Shown: positions 28,226-40,600 of the stretch, piece after piece
How positions within the stretch are numbered: the first letter of the stretch is position 1
Layout: every line of letters begins with the position of its first letter
NCBI GenBank assembly: GCA_020635995.1
Contig: JACJYS010000001.1
Coordinates: forward strand, 310,001-374,000
DNA length: 64,000 nt
Direction of reading: 5' to 3'
Origin: Chitinophagales bacterium
Lineage (GTDB): Bacteria; Bacteroidota; Bacteroidia; Chitinophagales; UBA8649
Position numbers and translations under genes: made by a program
The notes under the pieces: model-generated
What the model was told of the DNA's origin: nothing
The model's input: only the letters and a program-made list of their open reading frames with translations
The model's database searches: none

Positions 28226-29557
28226 ATGGAAATTTTAGTAGTAATTATTTTTATACTTGGCTATTTAGCTATTACTTTAGAACACAATATTAAAATAGAT
28301 AAACTTGTACCCGCTTTAGTTATGATGGCTTTAGCCTGGGCAGTAATTGCTGTTTCGCATCTTCCTGTGTTTGAAATAGGAGAACACGGTTTAGAGAACG
28401 CACCTTTAGATGCCATGCTCTTGCATCATTTTGGAAAAACCTGCGAAATACTCATATTCCTTATAGGAGCTATGACCATAGTAGAAATAATTGATGCTTT
28501 TGACGGGTTTTCGGTTATAAAGAAATTTATAAAGACTAACCAAAAAAAGAAATTACTATGGATAATGACAAGTTTAGCCTTTGTTTTATCTGCTATTATT
28601 GACAACTTAACCGCCACTATTGTTTTAATAACTATAATGAGAAAATTATTAGACGACCACGATACAAGAATATGGTATGTTGGTTTAATAATAATAGCTG
28701 CTAATGCCGGAGGAGCATGGTCGCCAATAGGAGATGTAACAACTACAATGCTTTGGATAGGACACAAAGTTTCTACAGCTAAACTTATAGAACACATAGT
28801 AATACCGGCAATAGTTTGTTTTGCCGTTCCTGTTTTTATAGCCAGCAGAATGAAAGCTTTTCAAGGAACTTTTGAAACGCCTAAAGACGAAAGTGAGTCT
28901 AAAAGTAAATATGCTGATTTTATGCTTTATTTAGGCTTGTTTTTAATCATATTAGTACCTGTATTTAAAACTTTTACTCATCTTCCTCCGTATATAGGCA
29001 TGATGCTTTCTTTAGGTATTTTTACAGTATTTGCAGAAGTACTTAGCAGAAGAGAATTTAGTATTACTAACGCTGACCACAGCGGTGGGCATGTGGCTAA
29101 TCCTGTGCATAGAGCTTTATCAAGAATAGAAATGCCAAGTTTGCTTTTCTTCTTAGGAATATTAATGACTGTGGCGGCTTTAGAGTCTTTAGGTTTAATT
29201 TTTAAACTTGGACAATCTGTAGAAGCGAGTATAGGCACTGACTTTTTTGTAATTATTTTAGGTTTTGCTTCAGCCATAGTAGATAATGTGCCATTAGTGG
29301 CTGCCAGCATGGGAATGTTTCCCGCCTTGCCATTAGACCACCCCGACTGGCATTTAATAGCATTTACCGCAGGTACGGGAGGAAGTATGCTTATCATTGG
29401 TTCAGCAGCAGGAGTTGTAGCTATGGGTATGGAAAGAATAGATTTCTTTTGGTATTTGAAAAAAATTGCTTGGCTGGCGGTAGTAGGATACGCAGTAGGT
29501 ATTGCTGTATTTTACTTTACCAACCATTATATCTTCCCAATGTTGAGGGTTTCGTAG
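28226..29557 (+). CDS. nhaD: Sodium:proton antiporter NhaD-type
   Basis: A 443-residue polytopic membrane protein of the NhaD/ion-transporter superfamily. Hydrophobic segments recur from residue 1 to the C-terminus, roughly 11-13. Recognisable motifs include IGAMTIVEIIDAFDGF, ALAFVLSAIIDNLTATIV-like sequence at about 115-130 with the conserved Asp-Asn, IIAANAGGAWSPIGDVTTTM, ASAIVDNVPLVAASMGMF and GTGGSMLIIGSAAGVVAMG. These internal-repeat Asp/Asn and GG-rich loops are characteristic of NhaD. It exports sodium in exchange for protons. The gene is translationally close to the dehydrogenase gene. Confidence 0.9.
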   Translation: MEILVVIIFILGYLAITLEHNIKIDKLVPALVMMALAWAVIAVSHLPVFEIGEHGLENAPLDAMLLHHFGKTCEILIFLIGAMTIVEIIDAFDGFSVIKKFIKTNQKKKLLWIMTSLAFVLSAIIDNLTATIVLITIMRKLLDDHDTRIWYVGLIIIAANAGGAWSPIGDVTTTMLWIGHKVSTAKLIEHIVIPAIVCFAVPVFIASRMKAFQGTFETPKDESESKSKYADFMLYLGLFLIILVPVFKTFTHLPPYIGMMLSLGIFTVFAEVLSRREFSITNADHSGGHVANPVHRALSRIEMPSLLFFLGILMTVAALESLGLIFKLGQSVEASIGTDFFVIILGFASAIVDNVPLVAASMGMFPALPLDHPDWHLIAFTAGTGGSMLIIGSAAGVVAMGMERIDFFWYLKKIAWLAVVGYAVGIAVFYFTNHYIFPMLRVS

Positions 29558-29667
29558 GGGAACACAAATAGTGTTTATCTGTTATATTGAATTTTTAATC
29601 AAATAAATTGCATGTTTCCTATAAAAAAAGCTTGCATTTTTTTAATTTTACGAATTGGGATGGATTT

Positions 29668-32600
29668 ATGAAAAAGATTTTTTTAATATTACTTTTAGTC
29701 TTCTTTGGATTTTTTATAAATAATATAAAAGCATCGCATCTTTTGGGTGCAGATTTAACTTACGTATGTTCGTCAAATAACACCTACACTATAAGATTAA
29801 CTTTATACCGTGATTGCAATGGTATATCCCCTGCTACAACACAAACCGTAAATTATGAATCAACTATTTGTGGCATTAGTACTTCTATCACTTTAAATCC
29901 CGTAGGTACAGAAACAGATATAACACCCTTATGTCCAAGTCAGGTTTCTGCCTGCGATAATTCAACAGGGACTTATGGTATAGAAGAGTATGTTTATGAA
30001 GGCACTTTTACACTTCCTACAGGTTGTGAAGCCAATGATTGGGTTATTTCTTGGGATCAATGTTGTAGAAACGATGCCATAAATACAATAACTAATCCTG
30101 GTTCTGAAGGCACAGCTATATCTGCTCATCTTGACAACTCAATCCCATGCAATTCATCTCCTACTTTTAATAATCCTCCCAGTTCTATGGTTTGTATCAA
30201 TCAACCAGTAATATATAATCATGGTGTTTCAGATATAGATGGAGACTCTTTATACTTTACTATTGGAGATTGTTATGATACGCCAGGAGCTACGGTTAAT
30301 TATTCAGGTTCTTATTCTGGAACTAACCCTTTCCCAACAGCATCTGGTATAACTGTTGACCCTAATACTGGTGCTATATCATTTACTCCTACACAACAAA
30401 TTGTGGGAGTTATATGTATTAAAATACAAGAATATAGAGGCGGTGCTTTAATTGGAGAAATAAACAGAGATATGCAGTTTACGGTAATTAACTGCTCAAA
30501 TCAACCTCCTGTTTCTTCTGGTGTTGATGGCACTTATACTAATGATACTTCTAATTACGAAATTATTGCATGCACTAATAGTACCGTTTGCTTTAACATA
30601 AATGCTCAAGATCCCGATGGCGATAATGTTACTTTATCTTGGAATAATGAAATACCTACAGCGACTTTCACGCCCTCTAATAATGGTACGCCAAATGCGT
30701 CAGCTATGTTTTGCTGGACTCCTTCAGTTAGTGATGTTGGATTAAACTTTTTTACGGTAAATGTAACAGATGATGGGTGTCCTGTTGTAGGGTCGGGCAC
30801 TTATACTTATGCAATAAACGTAATAGGTGGACAAGGGAATATTGAGGCAAGTCCGGATGATTCAATCTGCGTAGGGTTAAGTTCCACATTAAGTGTTACA
30901 ACCAATCCTACGGCATTATCTTTAAGCTGGTCGCCCTCTAACACGCTAAGCAACGATTCTTTAGATACTGTTATAGCAACGCCTACCACTAATACAACTT
31001 ATGTTGTTACTGGTTCTTTTCCTAGTGGATGCATTGCATCAGATACCGTAAGAGTATTAGTAGAAAATTATCAAACTATATTTGCAGATATAGATACTAA
31101 TGTAGTTTGCTATGATGATTCTGTTACGTTAATATCTTCTGGTGGCACTAATTGGGAATGGATAAATGGAGCTCAAGAAGGTGTACCCTTTTTACCTCCT
31201 GCTGGCACATCAACTTATTATGTATATGACACTTTAGCAAATGGATGTCTAAGTTCTGACTCCGTATCAGTTACTGTTTATGGCAGACCCAATATAAATG
31301 CTTATTCTTCTGGAAATAATATATGCTTAGGACAACAAATTAGAATTGGAGCTTTAGGTGGAGTAAGCTATGATATAAATGGAGGAGCTGTACCCTTTAA
31401 TACTTTATTTACCCCACCTTATGGCAGCACGGATTATATAGTGGCAGGATATAATGCTTTTGGGTGTGCTTCTTATGATACTATTACCATAATAGTTGAA
31501 GCTCCTTATAGCGTAGTAGCTAACTCAGACACCAATAATATTTGTATAGGAGAATATGTAACCCTATTTGCAACAGGCAGTGCTAATTATTCTTGGGACA
31601 ACGGAGTACAAGATGGCGTTCCTTTTATACCTCCTTTAGGCTCAACAGATTACGTAGTATCTGCAGACTCTGCTGGGTGTGCATCTTATGATACTATTAC
31701 CATTAATGTAAGTCAGCCTGTTAATGTAACAGCTCACGCCTCAGACTATGCTATTTGCGAAGGCGATTCAATTTATTTATATGGTACAGGAGCAAGCACT
31801 TATACTTGGGATAATGGAGTGCCGGATAGCACTTATTTTGTGCCATCTATTAATGATACAACATTTATAATGCAAGGCGAATTAGGTGCAGGGTGTCCCT
31901 CTTTTGATACCGTTTCTATTTCAATAATAGAAGCACCAAATGTTATAGCCCATGCGTATCCAAATGATACTGTTTGCGAAGGCGATTCAATTATGCTTTA
32001 TGGTACAGGTGCATCTAATCCCTATACTTGGAGTTCGGGTGTTATAGATAGTACATATTTCTTATTAGCAAATGGAAGTTCTGTTTACACAGTTGAAGCT
32101 CAAAACTCAACGGGGTGTGTTGGTAGAGATACTATAACCGTAGCCACAAGAAGCCTCCCCAATGTAGTAGCTAATGCCTCTGATACATCTGTTTGTGCAG
32201 GAGATAATGTAACGCTTACAGGAGCAGGAGCTCAAAATTACACTTGGGATAATGGCAATGTTACAAACGGAATTCCTTTTACTCCTCCAGCAGGCACATC
32301 GTCTCACTTTGTAGAAGGAGAAGATATATACGGGTGTATAAATTACGATACTATATTCATTACTGCAAATACAAGCACGCCAATAGTTGCCCACGCGTCA
32401 GATACAAGCATTTGTATAGGCGAGAGTATTTATCTGTATGCCACAGGTTTTGCTAATTCTTATAATTGGAGTCATGGTTTGCCAGATAGTGCCGTTTTTC
32501 AACCCAACTTAAATGATACTGTTTTTGTAGTAGAAGGAATTTTCTCTACAGGATGTCCTTCTTTTGATACCATAAAAATAAAAGTAAATAATTTACCTGC

Positions 32601-34641
32601 GGTAGTTGCTTTAGCTTACCCCAATGACTCCTTGTGTAATGGTGATTCTATTATGCTATATGGCTCAGGTGCTATAAATTACAATTGGTCTGGAGGAGTT
32701 ATAGATAGCACCTACTTTTATCCTTCTTTAGGTTCAAATCAATATTTTGTAGAAGGAACAGACAATAATGGGTGTATTTCTTTTGACACAGTAAACATAG
32801 AAACAGGGACAGAAACCTTAATTTCTGCCAATGCTTCCGATACACTTCTTTGCGAGGGGGAATCGGTAACATTATATGGAAGTGGAGCATTAGGTGGATA
32901 TATTTGGAATAACGGAGTTCAAAATAATCAAGCATTTGTGCCTTCTGTGGGGAACAATGAATACATTGTGTCTTATACTAATGTTTTTGGCTGTATTGAT
33001 AATGATACCATTAATATAACAGTTAATGCTTTACCTTTAGTGGTGGCTAATACTACTGGAAATAATCTATGTGCTCCGGCAACTATTACTCTTACAGGAA
33101 GTGGAGCAGACACTTATACTTGGGTAAATTCAGGTATTTCAGATGGTGTACCGTTTGCTCCTCCTATTGGAACAACTAACTATATTGTAATAGGTGAAGA
33201 TGCTACAACTACCTGTACAAACAGCGATACTATTGCCATAACAATTTATCCACTACCAACAATTATTCCTTTAGCAAGTCCTAATGACACCTTATGTGAA
33301 GGAGAGTCGCTAACACTTACTGCTAATGGGGCTACGCCTCCATATAATTGGAATAATGGCGTTACAAATGGAATTCCTTTTGTACCACCTGTAGGAGCTA
33401 CAGCATACACCGTTACTGCAAGTGATGCTAATAGCTGTACTAATGATACTTCAATAACTATTCATGTTTTTGCAAAACCTACTGTAAGTATAACTCCTAC
33501 TCCAAATGACAGTATTTGTGAAGGAGGGCAACTAACCCTTACAGCTAATGGAGCAATTAATTATACTTGGTCTTTTGGAGCAAATGGAGCGACTACTACT
33601 TACGAGATGCCAAACGGAGTTAATTCTGTTGAAGTAATTGGTGTAGTTGCTAACAATTGTGCCGATACTGCAAACATAAATCTATATGGCTATCCAACTT
33701 TTTCATTTAATCAACAAGTAAGTATTTGTGAAGATGAAACTTATACTTTACCTAATGGAACTGTTGTAAATACAGCTGACACTTATCCTGTTACATTTCA
33801 AACACAACATGGTTGCGACTCAATATACTACATAACAGTTAGTGTAAATTTAATCGGGGAATATACACCTATGGAAGATGACATAGTTTGTGATGGGAAT
33901 AATTACACATTAAGTTTAAATGCTCAAAACATAGATAATATTTCATGGTTTGTTATTGATGATTTAGTTACTAATTCTTTGGTAGGAAATTCTAATTATA
34001 CAAATGCTAATCAAGATGGGTTAAGTTTTACATTAGACACATCTTTAAGCAATAATTTATACTTTGCAGAAATGACAGATGAGTGTGGTAGAATGTATTA
34101 TGACACTATGAAACTTGAAGTATTTATGCCTCACCCTGTAGAAAATGGTTATCCAGATACCATATTTTGTGAACACGAAATCTATCCAATATCTATAGAC
34201 TATAATGGATATAATTATTCTTGGAACAATGGAGAGAACGGACAGACAATATACCCGACAGAATCTATGGATTATATAGTAACATTTTTTGAAAATTATA
34301 CCGATTGCGAGTTAAGCGATACTATAAATGTATTCTTAGAAGATTGTATAGCTAAATGTGTTGTATTAACCCCTACGGGTTTCAGCCCAAACAACGATAA
34401 TGTTAATGATGAGTTTAAAATAGTAACTAGTTGTGATGAAGGTATTGCTACATTTAACATGCAAATATATAATAGGTGGGGCGAATTAGTTTTTGCTACA
34501 GACAACTGGAGAAAAGGTTGGAATGGAAAATACAAAAACAAAGATGCAGAAATAGGGGTTTACTCCTATTTTATAGAGTATTCCAAGAATATTTCAAATG
34601 AAGAAGGGTCATTAAACGGAAATTTTACCCTTATAAGATAA
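29668..34641 (+). CDS. Giant T9SS type B surface protein, 1657 residues
   Basis: The start is set at the ATG giving MKKIFLILLLVFFGFFINN, a signal peptide; the frame is open 20 codons upstream but those lack signal character. The mature protein opens with SHLLGADLTYVC, a hallmark of many Bacteroidota exoproteins, then PKD-like sections. Residues about 400-1400 are a chain of roughly 70-85-residue Ig-like modules of the pattern VVANASDTSVCAGDNVTLTG, YTWDNG, DSTYF or GVPFTPP, and GCxxxDTI. The end, CVVLTPTGFSPNNDNVNDEF to YSKNISNEEGSLNG, is a gliding-motility (CHU_C) domain for type B T9SS export. The putative role is an adhesin or gliding-related surface fibre. It is first of three tandem giant genes. 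Confidence 0.9.
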   Translation: MKKIFLILLLVFFGFFINNIKASHLLGADLTYVCSSNNTYTIRLTLYRDCNGISPATTQTVNYESTICGISTSITLNPVGTETDITPLCPSQVSACDNSTGTYGIEEYVYEGTFTLPTGCEANDWVISWDQCCRNDAINTITNPGSEGTAISAHLDNSIPCNSSPTFNNPPSSMVCINQPVIYNHGVSDIDGDSLYFTIGDCYDTPGATVNYSGSYSGTNPFPTASGITVDPNTGAISFTPTQQIVGVICIKIQEYRGGALIGEINRDMQFTVINCSNQPPVSSGVDGTYTNDTSNYEIIACTNSTVCFNINAQDPDGDNVTLSWNNEIPTATFTPSNNGTPNASAMFCWTPSVSDVGLNFFTVNVTDDGCPVVGSGTYTYAINVIGGQGNIEASPDDSICVGLSSTLSVTTNPTALSLSWSPSNTLSNDSLDTVIATPTTNTTYVVTGSFPSGCIASDTVRVLVENYQTIFADIDTNVVCYDDSVTLISSGGTNWEWINGAQEGVPFLPPAGTSTYYVYDTLANGCLSSDSVSVTVYGRPNINAYSSGNNICLGQQIRIGALGGVSYDINGGAVPFNTLFTPPYGSTDYIVAGYNAFGCASYDTITIIVEAPYSVVANSDTNNICIGEYVTLFATGSANYSWDNGVQDGVPFIPPLGSTDYVVSADSAGCASYDTITINVSQPVNVTAHASDYAICEGDSIYLYGTGASTYTWDNGVPDSTYFVPSINDTTFIMQGELGAGCPSFDTVSISIIEAPNVIAHAYPNDTVCEGDSIMLYGTGASNPYTWSSGVIDSTYFLLANGSSVYTVEAQNSTGCVGRDTITVATRSLPNVVANASDTSVCAGDNVTLTGAGAQNYTWDNGNVTNGIPFTPPAGTSSHFVEGEDIYGCINYDTIFITANTSTPIVAHASDTSICIGESIYLYATGFANSYNWSHGLPDSAVFQPNLNDTVFVVEGIFSTGCPSFDTIKIKVNNLPAVVALAYPNDSLCNGDSIMLYGSGAINYNWSGGVIDSTYFYPSLGSNQYFVEGTDNNGCISFDTVNIETGTETLISANASDTLLCEGESVTLYGSGALGGYIWNNGVQNNQAFVPSVGNNEYIVSYTNVFGCIDNDTINITVNALPLVVANTTGNNLCAPATITLTGSGADTYTWVNSGISDGVPFAPPIGTTNYIVIGEDATTTCTNSDTIAITIYPLPTIIPLASPNDTLCEGESLTLTANGATPPYNWNNGVTNGIPFVPPVGATAYTVTASDANSCTNDTSITIHVFAKPTVSITPTPNDSICEGGQLTLTANGAINYTWSFGANGATTTYEMPNGVNSVEVIGVVANNCADTANINLYGYPTFSFNQQVSICEDETYTLPNGTVVNTADTYPVTFQTQHGCDSIYYITVSVNLIGEYTPMEDDIVCDGNNYTLSLNAQNIDNISWFVIDDLVTNSLVGNSNYTNANQDGLSFTLDTSLSNNLYFAEMTDECGRMYYDTMKLEVFMPHPVENGYPDTIFCEHEIYPISIDYNGYNYSWNNGENGQTIYPTESMDYIVTFFENYTDCELSDTINVFLEDCIAKCVVLTPTGFSPNNDNVNDEFKIVTSCDEGIATFNMQIYNRWGELVFATDNWRKGWNGKYKNKDAEIGVYSYFIEYSKNISNEEGSLNGNFTLIR

Positions 34642-34688
34642 TTTTTTAATTTTTTTTCATTACATTTATTGGTTACATTCCAATATAT

Positions 34689-37600
34689 ATGAAAAAACTG
34701 TACTTTTTTATTCTTTTTTTATGCTTTACTTATATAAGAGCATATAGTCAAGGCACTACAGGATGTCCTGACATTACAGCAAGTCCAGACCAAACTTTGC
34801 CTTGTAGTCAAACTTGTACAAACTTAAGTGCTGATGTTTTTGAAGTGGGAGAAACCAATACCTATGTTGTTAATTCTATCCCTTACGCTCCTCCTATTGC
34901 TTATAATGCACCTGGAGGTACTGGCATATCTGTAAATACAGACGATGTATGGAGTGGCGTGATAAATTTACCTTTCCCTTTTTGCTTTTTTGGTCAAACC
35001 TACAACTCAGCGGTTATTGGTTCAAATGGAGCGATAAGTTTTAATACTGGCTTAGCTAATGGATTTCATCCTTGGTCATACAGTGCTAGTGTGCCTTCTA
35101 CAGCATTAAATAGTGCAGGAAATATTTTTGGACCTTACCACGATATAGATCCTTCTGTTTCTGGTTCTGTAAGATGGTATTTAACGGGGCAAGCACCGTG
35201 TAGAAAATTAATAGTTGTATATCAAAATTTGGGTTACTATAGCTGTACAAGCCTCCGAACTAACCACATGATGGTACTTTATGAAACTACTAACATAATT
35301 GAAGTTTACGTAGATGTAAAACCAACCTGTAATAGTTGGAATAATGGAAATACTGTTATAGGCATACAAAACCCAGCTGGAAATGTTGGCTATACCCCTC
35401 CGGGTAGAAATACAGGATCTTGGACACTTACAACTCCGGAGGCATGGCAGTTTGTGCCAGACGGACCACCTATATATACTCCAGTAGAATGGTATGAAGG
35501 AAGCACCCCCGTAGGTACTGGTGCAACTATAAATGTTTGTCCACCTAATGGAGGAGCTACATATACCGCAAGAACAACTTATACAAGATGCGATGGCTTA
35601 CAAATAAATGTAGAAGACAGTGTACATATAGATTATGAAAAGGTAGAAGTTGATGTTACCCCTAAAAATGTTTTTACTTGTGCAGGCTCTACAGTAACCT
35701 TAAATGCTCTTTCTGCTAATGCTAATTCTTTTACATGGAATCCGGGAGGATTAACAGGGCAAACCGTAAATGTTACTCCTTCTGCTCCTACAACATATAG
35801 TGTTATAGGAACTAATACCTCTAATGGCTGTAGCGATACAGCTACGGCTACAATTACTTTTGCTGAGCCTGTAAATTCAGGATGTAATGTACTTTATGTT
35901 TCTCCTACAGGATCTTCGGGAAACGATGGCACAAAAGCAAGTCCATTAGATTTAGAAACGGCACTTGAAAAGGGTGCTTGTAATGGTACAATTGTTAAAA
36001 TGGCGCTAGGAGATTATACAACAGATAGTACTATTAATAAGGTTACAAGCTATATTACACTTGAAGGAGGGTTTGACCCGACAATAAACTGGGATAAAAT
36101 TAGCACAGCAGGAGCTACAAGAATTTTAAGAACCGCCACAAGGTCAACATCTACTACTACTACATCTTTAATACAAGGTAGTGGTATCCCAAATGAATTT
36201 AGTGCAAATCCGGAAGTAGTAGCCATAGAAGTAAATAACCAAACAGGATTTAGATTTCAAGATTTAACCATAAGAAGTGAACTTACTAATCCAAATATAG
36301 AATTCCAAGGCGAACCAGGCGTAGATGTAATAGGCGTAAGGTTAAACAGTTGCGATCAATATAATTTAGTAAGAACACAAATAAACACGAGCCAAGCGGG
36401 CAAAGGAGGTAATCAAGCGTGGTCAATCCCGGCAGAAGATGGAGGAGATGCAAGAGGATTAGTAGCAAACACAAATGGTGCCGGCACTAATTTAATACAA
36501 AGTAATATAACAGCAGGAGCGGCAGGAGCAGGAGGAAATTCAAACGCAAACGGAAGTCCAACTCCATTAGCAGGTAGCCCGGGCACTACCCAAGCTATAC
36601 AATTAACGGGGACAGCATTTGTAACAAATCAAAGTTCATTTAATTTAGCAGGGCAACCAAGAATACAAATGGATGACGTAGCCTGTACTGCTACAAATAT
36701 GGATTATAATAGTGCATCCAGCAATTCTTGGAATTTGGGTATTGGAAGTTCTCCAACTACGGGTAGTGACACTACTATAACCACTCAGTATAGTATATTA
36801 GGGCGGAAAAACATAGCTTATGGAAGTAATAATTATATTGGTTTTGCTAATATAATATTGGATAGTCAAGTACTTCCCGATTTTGATATTGATGCCCCAA
36901 TTGTATTAGGAGAACATAGGATATGTGTAGGAGATAATGTTGCTGCATATGCAAATAACGGGGGAGTGGGATACATTTATCATTGGACTATAACTAATAC
37001 AAATACTGGTTTTGTATCTACAGAAATTACCAATATAGACCAAATTGGTCCTCTTCAAGTAGATACTACAGGACATTATATTATAGAATTAAGATATGAA
37101 ACAAGTTGCTGTGGTATATCTGCTCCAACTACTAAAGATTTATATGTAGAAGAAGTCCCTATTCCTGTTATGCCTGCCGATGAAAACATCTGCTTAGGAC
37201 AAACAAATGCCGTAACTTTAAATGTAGGTGGTATTACTACAAACGGAAGTATCTCTTGGTCGCCAACTAATGGTTTATCGCCTACCAATGCAAGTCCTGC
37301 TTATGCTTTACCTAATACAACAACTACCTATTTTGCTACTTTAACAGATTCTACAGGAATGTGTGATGCTATAGATAGCATTACGATTACGGTTATAGAT
37401 TTAATACTGACTCCAAGTTCTACTCAAGCACTTTGTGGCCCTGATGGGTCTGCAAGTGTTTCTGTAACGGGAGGTAGTGGCAATTACTCATACTTATGGA
37501 GTGATGGACAAATGAATCAAACAGCAACTAATTTACAATCTGGAACATACAGTGTAGTTGTAACAGATATTACCGAAGGATGTAAAGACTCAATTGATGT

Positions 37601-40600
37601 TGTTGTTCCAACAGCACCAGCATCCTTAGTAGCAACTTCTGCTAAAACAGACGCACTATGTACGGGAAGTAATAATGGCGAAATAATAGTAGAGCTTACT
37701 GGTGGTTCAAGCCCTTACACATACGATTGGAGTCATTTAGGTACTAACACAACAAAACCTGATACTTTTGATATTCAACAAAACTTAGCCCCAGGAATTT
37801 ATACATTAACAATTACTGATAATAATAACTGTACTTATACTACTACAGATACTATTAATGAACCGTCTTCTATTGTTTTTTCTATAGATTCAGTTCTCAA
37901 TCCATCTTGTTATGGTTCAAATGACGGCTTTATTGGCATAAGACCAGACGGAGGAACAAGACCATATACCTTTACTTGGAGTAATGGAATGCCTGTAAAT
38001 TACTTCAACGCAAAAATAGAAGAAAATAATCTACCTGTAGGAGATTATACACTTACCTTAACAGATGATAATGGCTGTGTTGATTCCATAACTATATCTT
38101 TAAGCTCTGTTTATTTAACAGATAGCATATACGACACGCTTTGTATTGGCGAAAGTTATACAACCATTCAAAATGGAAGTTTTGTTGTTTCATCAGATAC
38201 TGTTTTATTAGATACTCTTTTAAGTCCTGCTGGATGTGATAGTATCTTAACCTCTTTTGTGTATATACACCCCCTTCCTACCGTAGTAGCCAATACAAGT
38301 GATATAGCAATATGTCCGGATGATTCATTGTATTTATACGGAACGGGAGCAGCAACTTATGTTTGGAGTACAGGTTTACCGGACAGTGCTTATTTCACAC
38401 CACCAATAGGCAATACCGATTATTATGTAACGGGAACAGATGTAAATGGTTGTGAAAATAGAGATACCATTACGGTAACCGTAAATCCATTCCCGACAGT
38501 AGTAGCCAATGCTTCTCCAAATGATACATTGTGTGAAGGAGAACAACTAACCCTAACAGGAAGTGGAGCACAAGCACCATACACATGGTTGCCGGCAACA
38601 GTATCCGATGGCGTAGCGTTTGTACCTATGGTAGGCAATTCGCAATATATAGTAACCGCTTCAGATGCTAACGGCTGTACAGATACAGACACCATAAATA
38701 TCCTTGTAAATCCATTGCCACCTGTAATAGCCAATGCTTCAGATGTAGCTATTTGCGAAGGAGATTCAATATACTTATATGGAACAGGAGCAAGCACCTA
38801 CACATGGAATGATGGAACACAAAGCTATCAAGACAGTGTTTATTTTGTTCCTCCTGTTGGTTCAAACGATTATTATGTAACAGGAACAGATGTAAATGGT
38901 TGCAACAATAGAGATACAGTTACCGTAACAGTAACACCTGCACCTACGGTAGTAGCCAATACAAGCGATATAGCAATATGTCCGGATGATTCATTGTATT
39001 TATACGGAACAGGAGCAAACACTTATGTTTGGAGTACAGGTTTACCGGACAGTACTTATTTCACACCACCAATAGGCAATACCGATTATTATGTAACAGG
39101 AACAGATGTAAATGGCTGTGTTAACAGAGATACCATTACGGTAACCGTAAATCCATTCCCAACAGTAGTAGCTAATGCTTCTCCAAATGATACACTATGT
39201 GAAGGAGAACAACTAACCCTAACAGGAAGTGGAGCACAAGCACCATACACATGGTTGCCGGCAACAGTATCCGATGGCGTAGCTTTTGTACCTATGGTAG
39301 GCAATTCGCAATATATAGTAACCGCTTCAGATGCTAACGGCTGTACAGATACAGATACCATAAATATTATAGTAAATCCATTACCTACAGTAGTAGCTAA
39401 TGCTTCAGATATAGCTATTTGCGAAGGAGATTCAATATACTTATATGGAACAGGAGCAAGCACCTATACATGGAGTGACGGAATACAAAACTATCAAGAC
39501 AGTGCTTATTTTGTTCCACCGGCAGGCTCAAACGATTATTATGTAACAGGAACAGATGTAAATGGTTGCGAAAATAGAGATACGGTAACCGTAACCGTAA
39601 CCCCTGCACCTACGGTAGTAGCCAATACAACAGGAAATAACTTATGTACACCAGCCACCATAAGCCTAACAGGAAGTGGAACAGCAGGCGTAACATATAC
39701 TTGGAATCCGGCTACCGTTACAGATGGCACTCCTTTTACCCCACCGGTAGATACCACAGATTATATAGTAACAGGAACAGAAACCGCAACAGGGTGCTCG
39801 GCAAGAGATACCATTACAATCATCATATATCCACTGCCAACAATTATAGCCACTGCTTCTCCAAATGATACACTATGCGAGGGAGAACAACTAACCCTAA
39901 CAGGAAGTGGAGCACAAGCACCATATACATGGACAGGAGGAAGTGGAGGCATAACAGACGGAACACCATTTACCCCAGCAGTAGGAACAACCGTATATAC
40001 AGTAACCGCCACAGATGCAAACGGCTGTACCAATGATACAACTATTACCATAGTAGTACATCCAAATCCTACGGTAGGCGTAAATGTATCGCCAAACGAC
40101 AGTTTATGTGGAGGCGAGCAAGTAACCTTAAATGGAACAGGAGCACAAACATATACTTGGACACCAAATACCGTAACAGACGGAGAAGCTTTTGAAGTAA
40201 ATCAAGGAAGTACCGTTTATAATGTAACAGGCACAGATGCCAATGGATGTGAAGGCACAGCCACACAAACCATATATGGATATATGAACTATGAATTTTT
40301 CAATACCGTAAGTATTTGCGAAGATGAAAGCTATACCTTAGAAAATGGAACAGTAGTAAGCCAAGCAGGAACATATAGCGTAAACTTCCCAACTACAGCC
40401 AATGGTTGTGATTCCATATACAATACTACGGTAAACGTAAATCGTTTATTACAATACACACCATTAGAAGATATAAGAGTATGTAGTGGATTGGGCGTAA
40501 CACTTGGAGTGGGAGCACAAAACACAACAGCAATACAATGGTATGTATCAACAAATGGAGTAGAGCAAAGTTTAGCAGGAAATGCCAACTATGTAAACAC

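Noticed and set aside
29608..29667. Twenty extra N-terminal codons on the 1657-residue gene
   Set aside because: The signal peptide begins at the ATG at 29668; the extra codons would precede it.
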